A stretch of 64,000 bases of DNA from Salvator merianae (taxonomy: Eukaryota; Chordata; Lepidosauria; Squamata; Teiidae), in assembly GCA_003586115.2 (NCBI GenBank), contig QVOM02000126.1, forward strand, positions 3,363,924 through 3,427,923, in the 5' to 3' direction. This document shows positions 10,797 through 22,912 of the stretch, in pieces; position 1 is the first letter of the stretch; each line of letters opens with the position of its first letter. Below the pieces are notes generated by a model, which had not been told where the DNA came from, did no database searches, and saw nothing but the letters and a program-made list of their open reading frames with translations. The translations under genes were made by a program, and so were the position numbers.

Positions 10797-12090
10797 AACA
10801 TAAGCACGTAAGATCAGCCCTGCTGAATCAGGACATAGTCCACCTAGTCCAGCATTCTGTCTCACACAGTGGCCCGCCAATTGCTTCTGGGCATCCCAAG
10901 CAGAAAACAAAGGCAAAACCTTACCTGCTCTCAATTTCCTGAATATATCATCTAGAGGCATCCTGCCTGTCTCTCCAACATGGAGACAGTACTTAGGTAT
11001 CCATTCTAGTAGCCATTGATACACCTGACTTCCATGAATCTGTCCAATGCTTTCTTAAAGCTATCTAGACTGATGGCTATCACCACCTCATCCGGTAATA
11101 AATTCCACAGACCAATGACCCTCTGGGTGAAAAAATACTTCCCCTTGTCTGTCCTAAGTCTCCTACCCATCAGCTTCTTGGAGTGCACTCTGGTCCTAGT
11201 GCTATGTAATAGAGAAAATAATTTTTCTCTATCCACCTTTTCCACACCATGCATAATTTTAGATACTTCAGTCAGGTCTTCCCTTAAATGACATTTTTCA
11301 AAGCAAAGAGTCCTAGACCTTGCAGCCTGATCTCATAAAGGAGGTGTTCCAGCTCCTTGATCATTTTGATCTTCCTTTTCTGCACTTTTTCCCAGTTCCA
11401 CAATTTCCTCTCTGAGATGTGACCAGAATTGTACACAATATTTCAGATGTGGCTTTGCCACTGATTTATAAAGAGGTACAATGATGCTTGCTGGCTTGTT
11501 TTCTATTCCCTTCCTAATTACCCCTAGCATTGGATTTGCTTTTTTCACTGCCGCTGCACACTGGGTCAACACCTTCATTGAGCTGTCCACCAGAACCCCA
11601 AGATCCCTTTCCTGGTCTGTCACAGAAAGTTCAGCCTCCATCAGTTTGTAGGTATAACTGGGGTTCTTTGACCCAAAGTGCATCACTTTGCCCTTAGACA
11701 ATATCAACTAGGTCACTTTTATCTACTCTCAAAAAATTCTAGCAAGTTTGTAAGGCATGATTTACTTTTGCAGAAGCCATGCTGATTTTCCTTCAGCAAT
11801 GCTTCCTCCTCTATGTGCATATTAATTTTATCTTAAATTATGGTTTCCATCACTTTACCTGTAGCTAATGTTAAACAGCCTGGTCTGTAATTTCCTGGAT
11901 CTCCCCAGATCCTTCTTTGGAAGGATCCAGGCGATATGGCTTTGCAATTCTGGCCATTATCATCCTTGCCTCATTTATTCCCATGGCAACAGTGATGAAA
12001 TTTATCAGCGGACTCCTCTCTGCACAAGAACATTTCCAAGATTTCACTCTTTTCTTTTCAGCCCTTTCGAAAGCAATCATTCTGAGGAAA
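10797..12090 (-). mobile_element. CR1 LINE, internally deleted ORF2 with 3'UTR
   Basis: Reading the minus strand from 12090 down: pre-RT coding, then an RT finger region with EIQEITDQAV and, in shifted frames, the conserved QHGF-like block (NQHGFCK). The text then jumps at about 11705 to GKVMHFGSKNP...ERDLGVLVDSSMK and, in frame, KPHLKYCVQFWSP-like RT tail. The next piece encodes TQRVIGLWNLLPDEVV...SLDSFKKALDRFMEV, and the 3'UTR ends at 10797. The palm segment with the FADD catalytic motif, normally between the finger block and GKVMHFG, is missing, so this copy cannot make active RT. It belongs to the same subfamily as 815-1214, 26062-26311 and 44188-44478. Confidence 0.85.
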
Positions 12091-12098
12091 TATCTTTG

Positions 12099-12137
12099 TG
12101 TGTGTGTGTGTGTGTGTATGTATATATATATATATTA
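12099..12137. repeat. (GT)n(AT)n microsatellite
   Basis: About ten GT dinucleotides run into a TATATATA tract. Confidence 0.92.
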
Positions 12138-12408
12138 TACATATTCACTTCCCTTTATGTGGTGATGGTGGCAGATGCTTCCTCTTTCCTTCCCTTAAAG
12201 TGTAATGATATTTGCTCCAATTACTAATTAAAGAGTCATTGGGGCTTTTGAAAACTTCATAATTCCTGCTTTTACTTGCATACTCCTTGACTGTGTCATG
12301 TAGTTCAGAATTGAAAAGGAAGAGTTTACAGTGCAATTCCAGTCCATTTTGATAATGTTTTAGGCCTCAAATATTTGTTGTTATTTATGGAGATTACACC
12401 CACAGTGG

Positions 12409-12782
12409 CCGCCTCCATACGTTGCTGGAAAATCACATCTTTTAGCAATATTTTAGAGAAAAGCACCTCCAGAATAATCACTTGTTGCCTAAATGGAATA
12501 ATCACTTGTTGCCTGCTTCCGCACTGGTGTGATGCATACAAAATACCCAGAAGTGTGCACATGCTGGGCCCCCCCACACGCGCAGTGGCCATTTTGCCTC
12601 AGATTGGCCCTGCACATGTGCAGGAAGCCATTTTATTCACTAAGGATCACGCTTTTCCTGGAATAGGATAAAGCGGGATTTCACCCCTTTATAACGGGGC
12701 TATGTTGGGGTTGCCACAGATATGTGTGGCAATCCCAACACAGCCACAACATAATTGTGCATCATAACACCTGTCTGGATGT
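12409..12782. mobile_element. ~370-bp MITE with CATCCAGA ends, copy 1
   Basis: The same ~370-bp sequence occurs in opposite orientation at 36745-37150. Shared blocks include TGTGCACATG or TGTGCGCGTG near the centre, GCACATGTGCAGG, CCATTTTATTCA(C/G)TAAGGATCA, GGGATTTCACCCCTTTATA and the outer CATCCAGA end. Part of the interior is self-complementary (TTGGGGTTGCCACA and TGTGGCAATCCCAA). The family end CATCCAGA is also the end of the palindrome at 48845-48986. No coding remnant is visible. Confidence 0.72.
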
Positions 12783-12889
12783 TTCAAGATCCTTCTGGTC
12801 GGTTTTTGAATTAGGCCACAGAAATCTTGGAAATCTTGATCTGAGCCAAGAGGATGCGAGATTCTTAAACAGACCCCGGATTACTTCAG

Positions 12890-13005
12890 AGCTATTCATG
12901 CAGTTCTCTTGGGAGATACAGAAGTGGTTTCCCATTTTCCAGTTCCAGGGAGATAACAGGGATCAAAAACCAACCCTCAGTGCTGCCACTGAGTTATGTT
13001 AGCTA
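12890..13005 (-). mobile_element. tRNA-derived SINE fragment
   Basis: It is similar to the SINE dimer at 40418-40735: 'CATGCAGTTCTCTTGGGAGATACAGAAGTGG' type text, then a degenerate B box (GGATCAAAAACCAACCCTC) and an A-box remnant near the right end. It is old and broken. Confidence 0.45.
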
Positions 13006-13317
13006 GGAGGATTTACTTCCAAGTAAACATGGAGAGAGTGAGAGTAAAGGGCTGCAGCTCATAGGAAGAAGACAAGCTGTATAAACTGAAGTTGCAACAG
13101 TAGAGATGTGTCAAACCAGGTTGTACACAAATCGGTCCATATCAAACCTACTTGGTTTGATCAGTTTGTTGTGAAAGCAAGGGAGCAGCAAAATTAAAGC
13201 TTGATTATGAGTAATCAGACAGATCTGAGTCAGCTTGAATGGTTCCTTATTAAGCTGCAGTCCCAATCACAGTAAGAGCATTGATGTATGATCAGTGATT
13301 GGTTATTTTGTAGTCTA

Positions 13318-13687
13318 TAGGGTGTTTCAAAAAGATGGACCCCATTTCAAAGTAGTATATTTCACGATGGCAACATGTTACAATTACACAAAAAGTTACG
13401 AACGTTTTAATGAGTGATCAAGTTTTAATAACCATTCTATAAATGCTCTATGCGCCCTCCACCTGTTGTACGGACAACGTTGCGACAATAATTGAATTTG
13501 TCCCAAATACCTCTCAAAATGTCTTCTTCCACTGAAGTCACCGCTGCCACGATTCTTGTTTTGAGGGCAACCAGATTTGAAACTCTATCCCACGCCCTTT
13601 CAAGTGGTAGGAGTTTCATTCATGGGCGGTTCGTGGTTGCAGAGATATAACAATTTCAAATCGGGTCCATCTTTTTGAAACACCCTG
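13318..13687. mobile_element. Tc1/mariner-like DNA transposon, 370 bp, internally deleted
   Basis: The left terminus reads TAGGGTGTTTCAAAAAGATG and the right terminus, reverse-complemented, CAGGGTGTTTCAAAAAGATG. The match continues through GGACCC and ATTT(C/G)AAA for ~33 bp with about three mismatches. The element is flanked by TA on both sides (13316-13317 and 13688-13689), the target-site duplication of Tc1/mariner elements. Inside is the C-terminal end of a transposase on the minus strand (13437-13619). The rest of the transposase is gone. The near-perfect termini point to fairly recent activity compared with most repeats here. Confidence 0.88.
13437..13619 (-). pseudogene. transposase C-terminal remnant (Tc1/mariner superfamily)
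   Basis: A 60-codon open frame ends exactly in GGGRIEHL and a stop. Its pattern, a 'DRVSNLVALKTRIVAAV' block, then EEDILRGIWDKFNYCRNVVR and IEHL at the very end, matches what I know of the C-terminal tail of transposases common in arthropod genomes (ending ...R(L/V)DxCRxTxGxHIEHL). The DDE catalytic domain and DNA-binding region are absent, so it is inactive. The initiator Met in this frame is probably incidental. Confidence 0.75.
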
Positions 13688-13835
13688 TATTTCTATTAGT
13701 TTATTTTACTGGGAAATTTTTTTGCACTGGGCTTATTGGTTTAATTTGCATAGTAGCCAGGGGCGACCTATCCGCTATTGGCTGGAGGGACCAGGAGAGA
13801 GCCTAAGGGGGGATTTCTAGTTCTATACAACTGAG

Positions 13836-14019
13836 CAGTGGCGGCCGTTGGCTTTAAGGGCGGGTGTCTGTAACCCGTGGAAAGCAAGCGATTGCTGTTC
13901 GTGGGGCCTCACTGGGTGACCTGCTGCAACAGTATGGAGGCCCGGAGGTCCCGCGAACAGCCATCACACGCTTTCTGTGGATTTCAAACACTCGCCCTTA
14001 AAGCCAGCAGCTACCGCTG
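13836..14019. mobile_element. 184-bp hAT-type foldback MITE, copy 1
   Basis: Ends are CAGTGGCGGCC and, reverse-complemented, CAGCGGTAGC. Both arms continue with TGGCTTTAAGGGCG, so the body is a long imperfect palindrome. Perfect 8-bp duplications CAACTGAG flank it (13828-13835 and 14020-14027). CAG...CTG termini with 8-bp duplications are the hallmark of the hAT superfamily. Other members are 23292-23377 (half) and 30397-30572. The GC- and CpG-rich body stands out from its AT-rich surroundings. Confidence 0.9.
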
Positions 14020-14027
14020 CAACTGAG

Positions 14028-14929
14028 CAAGAGAGGAGACATTTTCCACTGGGTCTCTGGATGCTGCTTGGGTCAGAACCTATTTGTCTGCTTGTGATTG
14101 GGTTTTGGGAACTGGAGTGTTACTTTTTTGTCATTATTTCCTGTAATATTTATTTTTTGTTTGTTCTGTCCTTTTGTCCTTCTATTCTTCATGAAGAAAA
14201 TTTCTGATGTAATTGTTGGTGTAACTTTTTCTGCGGCTGAGCATAAGTTGTGTGTGACCTAGTTTTTGGTTCGTCCTTTGGGTCTGGACCTTAGTTAGGA
14301 GGGGCAAATTTCCTTTTCTTTATTTTCCTGTTGGTTGTTTTAGTGCTGCTTGGTTAGAGCAACTGATTCCTAGTGCTTTCAGTCCAAAGGAGCAAGATAT
14401 AAACTGCAGCAGCACAGGGAAGAGGGAGGCTCCTGAGTGCTGCCACCAATGAAAAACAACATTGAGCTGGATGGGTTTCCGTGTCTTGGAGACAAATCTG
14501 TATTGTAAGGAATGTTCAGCAGTAATTGCTTAGCCAGAAGGTCCACTAACTCCAATTTCAGTACAGAAATGTGATCACTATACTGTGAAAAATTAGGGTT
14601 TTTCAAGCTTATTAGATTAGGATCCACGGTTAATTGTAACCTGGAACATGGGACCCAGTTGAAGACAATTTCTGTATCCACTTCCTTGCTTTCCCAGATG
14701 AAAAGCAGGATTCTGGAGCTCCTATTATGGAACAAATGTAAAGCAAGGAGCATTTCAGTAGAAAGTACAGCTTTCTTAAAATCACTTATTCACTGACTTG
14801 CTTTATATCCTGCTTTTCCTCTAAAATGCCCAAAGTGACACATATTCTCTTCTCCTCCAATTCCTGCCCAAGATCAACCAGTGAGTTTTCATGGGGATCC
14901 TCAGGTTCTAGCCTGTGTGGACACACATC
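14028..14929. other. intergenic, no recognisable gene
   Basis: Frames such as 13977-14207 + and 14379-14753 - have no recognisable domain; the first begins inside the hAT MITE. Nothing else is identified. Confidence 0.4.
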
Positions 14930-15115
14930 ACACCTGCACTTAAGCAACTGCATTGGTTGTAAGTTAGCTATCAGGCCCAGTCCAAAGTTCTGTGCCTGGA
15001 ATAAGACCCTAAACAACTTGGGACCTTGGGACCTTAAAGAACACCTCCCTCGTTACAACCCCAAAAGAGCCTTCAACTTTGTACATCTGCAGCCAAAATA
15101 ATTCTTACCTAGAAT
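14930..15115 (+). mobile_element. L2-like LINE fragment
   Basis: One frame reads LHWL then VSYQAQSKVLCLE, and further on LGPWDLKEHLPRYNPKRA. This matches the typical L2 block LHWLPVxxRIxFKxLxLxxKALNGLxPxYLxxxLxxYxPxR. Indels break the frame. Confidence 0.6.
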
Positions 15116-15589
15116 GTTGAAGAGCCACGCCAGTCTGTGAATGCATGACTGAGCTAGGTGAGATCTGGGTCTGAATAAACCAATTTTGACATAAAACACC
15201 TGTTCTCCTTTGCACCTGGCGATCTGCTCCCCTCAGTTTAATCTAGGCCAAACAAAGGAGTGATGGTGTCTCCAGTGTTACCAGTTCACAATCCATAGGG
15301 GGCGTCCAGCAAACCAAGTGCAGCAGATCACCGCAAAGACCTGCCAACCTCCCAGCGCAACAATAAGCCCATGGTGCTTTTCCGTGTTCCTTTGGATGTC
15401 TGGCTCAGATGTTAATTCTCTTGTGCTTGGCAACCAATCTGCGGCTTCCTGCCTTGCCTACTGATGGGGTTTATTGATTTGGTAAGGGACAGTCATCTGT
15501 ATTTGCTACGAACTGACTGATTTTAGCAACTGAGGTGTACAGGTATCGCATGATAGGAATAACAGTGCTGTGGGAACCTGGCCTCTCAG

Positions 15590-16052
15590 GGCTTTTTTTC
15601 GCTTACCCTTAAGCTAGTCCAGGAAGAGTCCAGAGGCCTCCTTCCACACGGTGGACCAGCTTAAGGGGAGGCCCCGCCCCCTGCTAGCACACTGCGCCCG
15701 CATTGGATGCAATATAGCCCAGGCTAGACAGTCAAAATGGCTGCCTAGATACCAGTTGACCTTTTGCGACAGGGCTACCAGCAATTCAGGGGCCTGTAGA
15801 ACAGCACAGGGAGACATGGTTTAACAGAGGGACGCATTTCAGTGGCACACCCAATTGATATGTTTCCCCCGGGGTTCTGGAAAACCCAGATGCTGGCTCC
15901 AAAGATCACATGATCGTCAGAGCCAATGTGGGGGTCGTCCCAGAACAGTCTTCCAAGTGCTGAAGGCTTGTTCCGGGACAGCGGGGCTGTTCCTGCCGCC
16001 AGAACCACTCTAGCCTGGCCTGGTCCTGCCAGGTAAGTGTGGAAACAGCCTC
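15590..16052. mobile_element. MITE of the TTTCCACACTTACC family
   Basis: The left end (AGGGCTTTTTTTCGCTTACC) and the reverse-complemented right end (GAGGCTGTTTCCACACTTACC) are similar, giving imperfect terminal inverted repeats. GC-rich inner arms follow, with AGTCCAGGA against GGCAGGACCAGG. It is related to 5795-6290 by its termini. Boundaries are approximate. Confidence 0.5.
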
Positions 16053-17199
16053 AGATATAGGCAGCATTTCTGGCAAATCAGCTCACTGCATGGTCTCATC
16101 CAAGTAGCATTCATTTGCATTGGGGATGCAATGCATCTGACTAGGCGACATACTCATTTCAGCCCAGCCAGTTAAAGAAAACCAGGAGCAGAAGATAAAC
16201 TTTACTCCCAGCTTCATCCGATATGGCAAATATGGGAGCCCAGCCCAGGCAGAGCACTTCACTTCTTTTTGCTCAGGTTACACAGTGGAAAGCAAAGCAT
16301 CTCGCTTTGCAAAAATGTGATAACAACACATTTTTGCTTTGCATGCTCAGGGCTGCAGAGTGCCCCCCTGCCTCCAGTGTTTTCAACAAGCCCTTCTATC
16401 AACCCCAGTCAAAACAGCTTAAAACTGGCAGAAATCACAGCTGAGTAATTTAAATTATGGAGTCTGCTGCTCACTGCCATGGGTTTTCAATGAGCTTTCG
16501 ATGTTGTTTTTGTTATGGGCAAAGGCCTGTCTGGACTTAAGATTCAGCAGGAACATGTTCTGTGCATGAACCTAGCTGGTCTTCTCAAACAGGTATCAGC
16601 CACGCAGAGATCTTCCAACAGGACTTTCATTATTCCCATGGTCCTTGCTCCCACAGTGTAACTGGCCGGAGCAGTCAGTATGCAAGGGAACAGTCACCAA
16701 GCACCTGGATTGGGTCCTTAGTCAGAAACATCAGCTGAATGAGCTCCCTACTGCCAGCAGATATTTGGCTGGGAAAATGACAGAAGGATTTACAGCCAAT
16801 AGGAAAGACAGTGAAAGAACCCGCTGTGTTCTTTCTCAAGGGTGAGACCAATAGCACTAGTGGTTCCAGAGGTGAAGCTACAGACCACAGTGATTATGCC
16901 TGCTCCAGTTGTCTTCCTCTTTCTGCTGTCACTCTGACTTGCAACCACCAATCCTCTTTCCTTTTAAAAAAAACCAACAAAACCCACCAACAGAATCAGC
17001 AGACCCAGTCAATTCTTCATCATTACTGAACAGTCTTTGCAATGGCCTAACGTGTTTTTTTGAAGCTGTGCAGGAGGTGGCAATAGGTGGAATGCTGAAA
17101 TTCACTTTTCCCAACTATCCCTTTATGATTTTTGCTCTATAGCCCTAATACATTGATGTGATATTACATGAAATCAGATGGTAAGAAAATTATGTTCAA
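16053..17199. other. intergenic, no recognisable gene
   Basis: Several 60- to 77-codon frames overlap on both strands without any recognisable domain. No repeat family is identified. It may include sequence downstream of the poly(A) site of the minus-strand gene. Confidence 0.35.
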
Positions 17200-18335
17200 G
17201 CCATTGCGGTGTCGTTCATTTGGAAACAGACAGTTTTGGCTTGTTTTTTTTAAAAAATATTAGTCTTTAAAAACAAGAAGGAAACCACACATACGTTCAG
17301 TTAAATAATAAGAAAAGCTTTGCTTCATAGACATAAAACAAAGGTATGTACTGGAGGGTTTGTACATCGCAATCCAAATCACACAGAAGTTAAACAGTTA
17401 TTACAGCAACAAACAGCAAGCCAACATAAGGCTGATATGTGCAGCAACACATAATAAAAGATGACTCAAAAATATTTACAGCAAATATTACATATTTTTT
17501 TCAGCTGAGGGTAGTAGAATGTGGTTCATGACATGGGCTGGAAGGACCAGCCAAGATACCTGCCAATCACTTTGATTTATTGACACTAGCCTGGACTGGG
17601 TATGTCGGCCTTGCCCATGATAGCAATGAGGGGCTTATAGTTATGATGCAGTTAACGATATATAAAACAGCAGATGAACTCTGGCACAACACAAAGGGAA
17701 GGCAAACAGTACACTAACACGGAAGCCGCTTTAAGACAATGCTATGCACGGCTGTTTAAGACTTTCTGTGCTGAAGAGAACGGCTTTAATGGAAACAAAA
17801 CATTGCTCAAAGCCATGCTGGAACAGGTACAAGAGTATTGCTGCTGCCTGCATGGCAGAAGAGTGAGTGATCCCCTGCACTTGAGCATTAACTAGGCCCT
17901 CTCCACTGGTGGTCAGGGACCAGAAGTAGCCAGTGTTTGTGGCAGTCTCCAGAAGTACCTGAAAACACCACCTGTGAATTCAGCGGGCCTCTTTGAAGCT
18001 TGAAGTGTGTGGCACATCCATCTCTGATCCGACACACTCCACGAAGAGGGACTCGCCACATGCTTCAGATGTCAAAGGAGCCCCATGAATCTGCATTTGG
18101 CATTTCCAGGTACTTCCAGGTGTGCCCCGGTCACTGCCCACTATCGCCAGTGACAAAGAGGTGTTACTTGCTTGTGTCTTCAATCTTAAAGAGGACTGAG
18201 GAGGAGAGAACAAAAAGTGAACACACGCTATCAGATGCAAGCGGAGGGGTCTCAGTCATCACTCAAGTTTTAGCATTGCCTCAGCAAGTTCAGGAACTAA
18301 AGCCAAATTGAGGAAAGTTTAAAAATCCTTCAAGT

Positions 18336-18354
18336 AAAAAAAAAAAAAAAAAAA
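18336..18354. repeat. poly(A) tract (T run on the gene strand)
   Basis: About nineteen consecutive A on the plus strand. No LINE or SINE body is obvious beside it. Confidence 0.85.
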
Positions 18355-19712
18355 TGACAAACACCACATCTGGAGGCTGCTCCCCAAAACAGCAACTCCA
18401 AAATGTCTGCTACACTCATAAAAAGCCAATATTCACTTTTCACAATTTAAAACCCACTGTTCTTCCAAACGCAGTCAGCTTTCGTCGTTATTTGTATCTG
18501 GAATATTGCAACAGCCCGAGTTCTTCTAGGGAAATCCAGCAAAACGCCCTCTTCAGGGTCACAGTGCTAGGTTAATAATGGCAGAATAAAGTTTATGGTG
18601 CGCTCAGCTTTTAAAAAACAGGTTTCTCTAAGAAGTTATAAAAACAGGAGGTGGCATTTACTAATCTGTTTGCATTCCCTGAGCTTAGTTACACCAAGGA
18701 GGAATAAACGTTCAGAGAAATAAAAGCAATTCCTTGTTTAATATTAAATAAATTAGGAACAGGCAAGACAAGTTTGAACGTTCTTATAAGCTAACAAGGC
18801 AGAGCTAAACCATACCTTGCAGCAGATTGCGAAATCCATTTCTTATCAGAAAGCCAGACACAGAAATCATGCCCCTTCTGCAGCTGAACGCAAAACATTG
18901 CAGGAGCAAAGTAGAGGATGCTGATTTGTGAAGATCGTTTCACCTGGGCACCAATTGCCCACTGTTAATGGGAATTTGAGAATGAGAATCAAAGGAAATA
19001 AAGAAAGAGAGCTCAGACTTTCTCCCCTTCGACCGAGGTCCTAGTGAACAATGATTCTGTGGAGCTGCTATTACCATTGAGAGAAAAGCATCTCTTGGCC
19101 TCCATTAGGGTTTCCTCCCAGTGCAAATGGCAGCTTCAGAGAGCCATGCCACCCAGCAGGACTCAGCAGGCGAAGAAGGGTTAAGTTTCTCATCCCTGCC
19201 TGCTGCATGTCATGAAAACAATCAATCTCTGCCAGCAGCTGCTATTTCCATTTCAAAAAGCACCAAAGATGCATTTTGTTTCACATTTTGACCTGCCTTC
19301 TGGAGGCTGTGGAGCTACAAACGGGCCTTAAAATACAGTTGCAGCGTAACTTCCAGTAAGCATATATGGCCTTGCTGCTGCTCCAGTCGCTAACCTGTCT
19401 GGAGAGCCTTTATAGCCTTTCTCCTCTGGGCAACCCATGCATGTTCAACTGAAGGACCTTCCAGGTCCCAATGTTAGCTTGCAAACTACTGGGTGGGTGC
19501 CTGGATGTGTGGGAATGAAAGGGGAATCTTAAAACAGGAGGGATTCTAGGCACAGAAGGCATTTTCCCAGGGTCACCTTTCAAAGGCAACACTCAGCAAA
19601 CCAAAAAGGTCCCCTCACCTGTGGGTGTGCAGAAGCCATGCCACTTTCAACAGGGTGCTCTTCAGAAAAGGCAAAATTAACACTGGGCAGAGGACTGCTA
19701 CTTTCTAAATAA

Positions 19713-19748
19713 ATACACACACACACACACTCACACGCACACATACAC
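19713..19748. repeat. (CA)n microsatellite
   Basis: CA dinucleotides with small interruptions inside the presumed 3'UTR. Confidence 0.9.
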
Positions 19749-21146
19749 AAATTACCACACTAAAAATCTGCAAGCACCAAGCAAAACAATTAAGAACAGG
19801 GAAAATATTACCCTTGTATTCATCAGCCAGTAGGATTAAGGTATTTTAAACCCTCCCTTCCATACATTTCCTGATTTATTAAAAAACAAAAGGGCCCCCA
19901 GTCTAGTTTTCCCTATTAGGGACAATATATAAGGGGCTGGTTTGATTCTGCTCCTACATGCTGTGTTCAGTCAGAATTGTGCCTCTCATGTTTGTGTTTC
20001 TTGCAACATTTGAAAAAAAAATCTGCTAATGATTATTTCTAGTTCAGCCCTGAGAATAAATAAAAATAAGAAAAGTTTTAGTGAAAGGGAGAGAGAGAGA
20101 GACTTGGAAAGTGCAATTTTTTCCTGCCCTGGTACTTAAGTCCGTCTTCCAGCAATGAAGCTGCTAAAAGACCAATTCAAGTTTAAATCAGAGAGACTCA
20201 ATGGCACAACCCTTGCTTCTACAAACCTATTCTGCAGTTTTCTGTAGCTGATGTTAGATGGTGCCTGGTTAGATTACATAGCTGGTCTCCACGACAGCAG
20301 CAGTAGCACCAAACTGGTATGTCTGGCAAAGGAACATAGAAAGCTGCCCAGACAATCCATGTGAAAAGCAGATTACAAGTGTTAGAGGAACTGGGTGGAT
20401 GCCATTCACTGAAGCAGAGTTTTGTCTGTTGTTGTAAGGGAAGGCTTAACACACTCTTGCCATATTTAAGCCTCTAACTTTATCACCTCTGGTTGCTATT
20501 GTATTGCAAAACCATTGCAAGTGGTTCTGCAATGCCATCTGATTGTTACCAGTGCAAAAGGTAGCTCTCCCAGGAATGGGTAAATGAAAGGTTTTCCAGC
20601 CAAGGTAATTCTATGTTCTACTCAACAAACAGACAGCCGAGTCATGTAGAAAGACTTTACTTCCTTGGATAAGAACCAGCTCAGAAGACAAGAAAACACC
20701 TGCCCTACCATGTTGTACTTGGTCCCTGACAAAATATTGTTTGTTGTTCCTCTACAAAAATAAGAATCTTAAGTTACAAGTTCAGACAAAGTAATTGTAT
20801 GCTGAGCCCTAGATACACACATTAGTGGGTGAATAGAATATTTATGACATCCCACGCGTTCTATGCTACTTCTTGCTACGGCCTCCAAGCCATAATGACA
20901 ATTGGAAAGAAACAGCTCCTAGATTCCTCCAGGAACCTGAACTTGCTCATCAAGGTAGCAAACCTATGTCTTGCCTATCCCCTCTCAAAATGCTTGATTT
21001 GGGGGGAGGGGGGAGACTGGGAGATTTCTTAATTATATGTTGCTTCATATAAAACCCTTTATGACCCACAGAGGTATCTATTTGAGGATGGGCACACAAG
21101 AGAACATTTGATCATGGGAGTACTTTCCTAAGCCTGAAGCAAGACT

Positions 21147-21285
21147 GCTCAACTTGGGGGCTCTACAGATACTCCTGAACTACAATTCCCAACATTTGAT
21201 TCTAAGCATCCCAGTATGGCTGACACAGAATGCTGGGAGTTGTAGTTCAGGAACTAGTTCAGGGCCACCAGTTCAGTTGTCCTGA
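21147..21285. repeat. foldback repeat of the ACTACAACTCCCA family
   Basis: The arms TCCTGAACTACAATTCCCAA and TGGGAGTTGTAGTTCAGGA are near-perfect inverted complements around a ~40-bp middle. If the 3'UTR assignment is right, the transcript would carry a stable hairpin here. Confidence 0.75.
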
Positions 21286-22912
21286 CCTGAAGACACAGTT
21301 TTCCATTCCAGTGAGATTCAGGCTTCTTACTTCAAGAAAGCATCATTTTTTTAAATCTCATAATCTCACAAGAGTAAGTTAAGAAATATCTATTTCAGCT
21401 TAGGCCCTCCACTAAAAAGCAGCACACTGAAAGAGGTAACCTGACTTTTGAAGTGGACAAGATTCGTGCTGAAAATTGACTATTTTTCGATTGGACAGGG
21501 CAGGAAATCAATGGCTTATGAAGCCCATTTGGTACACCACCCTAGTCTGCCAGGCACCAGGGACAGAAGGAAAGCCAAGCAACGTTCAAGCTTCGGTTTC
21601 CAACAGCAAGTAAATGCGGCCCTGCGAGAAAGTCGAAAGCGCGAAACGCAAGTGCGCTTGACATTCTGACCAAAATCCGTGAGGCGAGAACTGAGAAGAG
21701 GAGCCTGGGACGGGAAATTGGTGGCCTGCTTTAATCAGAGGCCCACTGGGCTGCAATTCCTGCTAGACCCTGCGCAGAAGTTGAACTGGGTACAATGTTG
21801 ACAAGGGAGGTTGGCTAACAGCCGAACCCACCCTGATCTTATTAATTAGTACGAAACTAAAATTATGTCCTGGGGCGGGAGGGGAATCACTTAGGTTATC
21901 GTCATTAAAACAAAAATAGGAAACCTCTTTGGGGTGGGACGTTTGTGTCTAATATGCCAAGCTGACCGAGGTTGCCCCAAGACTCACCAAAAGAGGCACA
22001 AACCCTCTTGCTCTTGGTAAACAATGCCTTGTCCTTGAAACGGAAGGACAGTGAAGATCGTTACGCGGTCTGCAGTCAGCTGGAGGAGCACCAGCGTTAC
22101 TGCTTGAACTTCTCTCTTTCTCAGCCATTGCCTGATCTACCAGCAGCAATGGAAAAGGCAAAAAAAACCCCAAAAAACAAATTCTATGAAGCAGGAACAG
22201 AGCTACCCCTCACTAAGCTGGCCAACATGGTGACTTCAGCCTGACATAACCGTCGGCGCTCCGATACAGCGATTAATATTTAGAACAAACTCATCTTGTC
22301 TGTTTAAATATCACTGTTGCCCTACAGCAGAAAAAGAATTCCTGACCCAGGAAAACTGCAGTGTAAACCCACAACGTGCCTGGGACTCCTCTCCATCTGC
22401 CCTCCAAGGGAACTGCCGAACATTCTGCATATCACCCTAACGTTATTCATTCATCAATATTTTTAGCATGGAAACATGGACGCCATGTCAGAGTCATGCT
22501 GCTTCTGGTGGCAGATGTGCTCTTCTTCTTCTTCTTCTTCCCCTGGTATAAACACAATTCAAGTGCAAAGCCTTTTCCACGTGGAGCCTTCGCTTGTGAT
22601 GGTCTGCTCCTCTTCTTCACACACATCTCGACAGCAACGAGACCAAATGAAGGTTAGCCGTGGCACAGGTCCAAGGGAACATGCTGCACCGGGGCTACCA
22701 TTCGGCTCTACTCCTTGGTACTCTGGGAATCAAGGCAGTGGTTAATTCCTTTCTCGTGACATGATCCAGAAGCATTTCAAGTATTCTAAAGCCAGACCTC
22801 CGTGGAAACTGACCAGAATCCGTAGCAAATGAAAGATCTTCCGTTTTAAACACAGGAGGGTTTTGTTTACATTGCTAGCTAGCTTATCTTGCAATTTCTG
22901 TTTGGAGGCCCA

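Larger units (their letters stand above)
17200..22912 (-). other. probable 3' untranslated region of the minus-strand host gene
   Basis: This region starts immediately after the stop codon at 22913-22915 when read on the minus strand. Compared with the introns it holds few repeats: one foldback element (21147-21285), an A-tract (18336-18354) and one CA tract. Long T-rich, AATATTT-rich text towards 17250-17500 looks like the distal part of a vertebrate 3'UTR. AATAAA hexamers on the minus strand lie at 17576-17581 and near 19866. The true end could be much nearer the stop codon. The frames at 21448-21669 and 21972-22244 have slightly raised CpG content but no recognisable domain. Confidence 0.4.
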
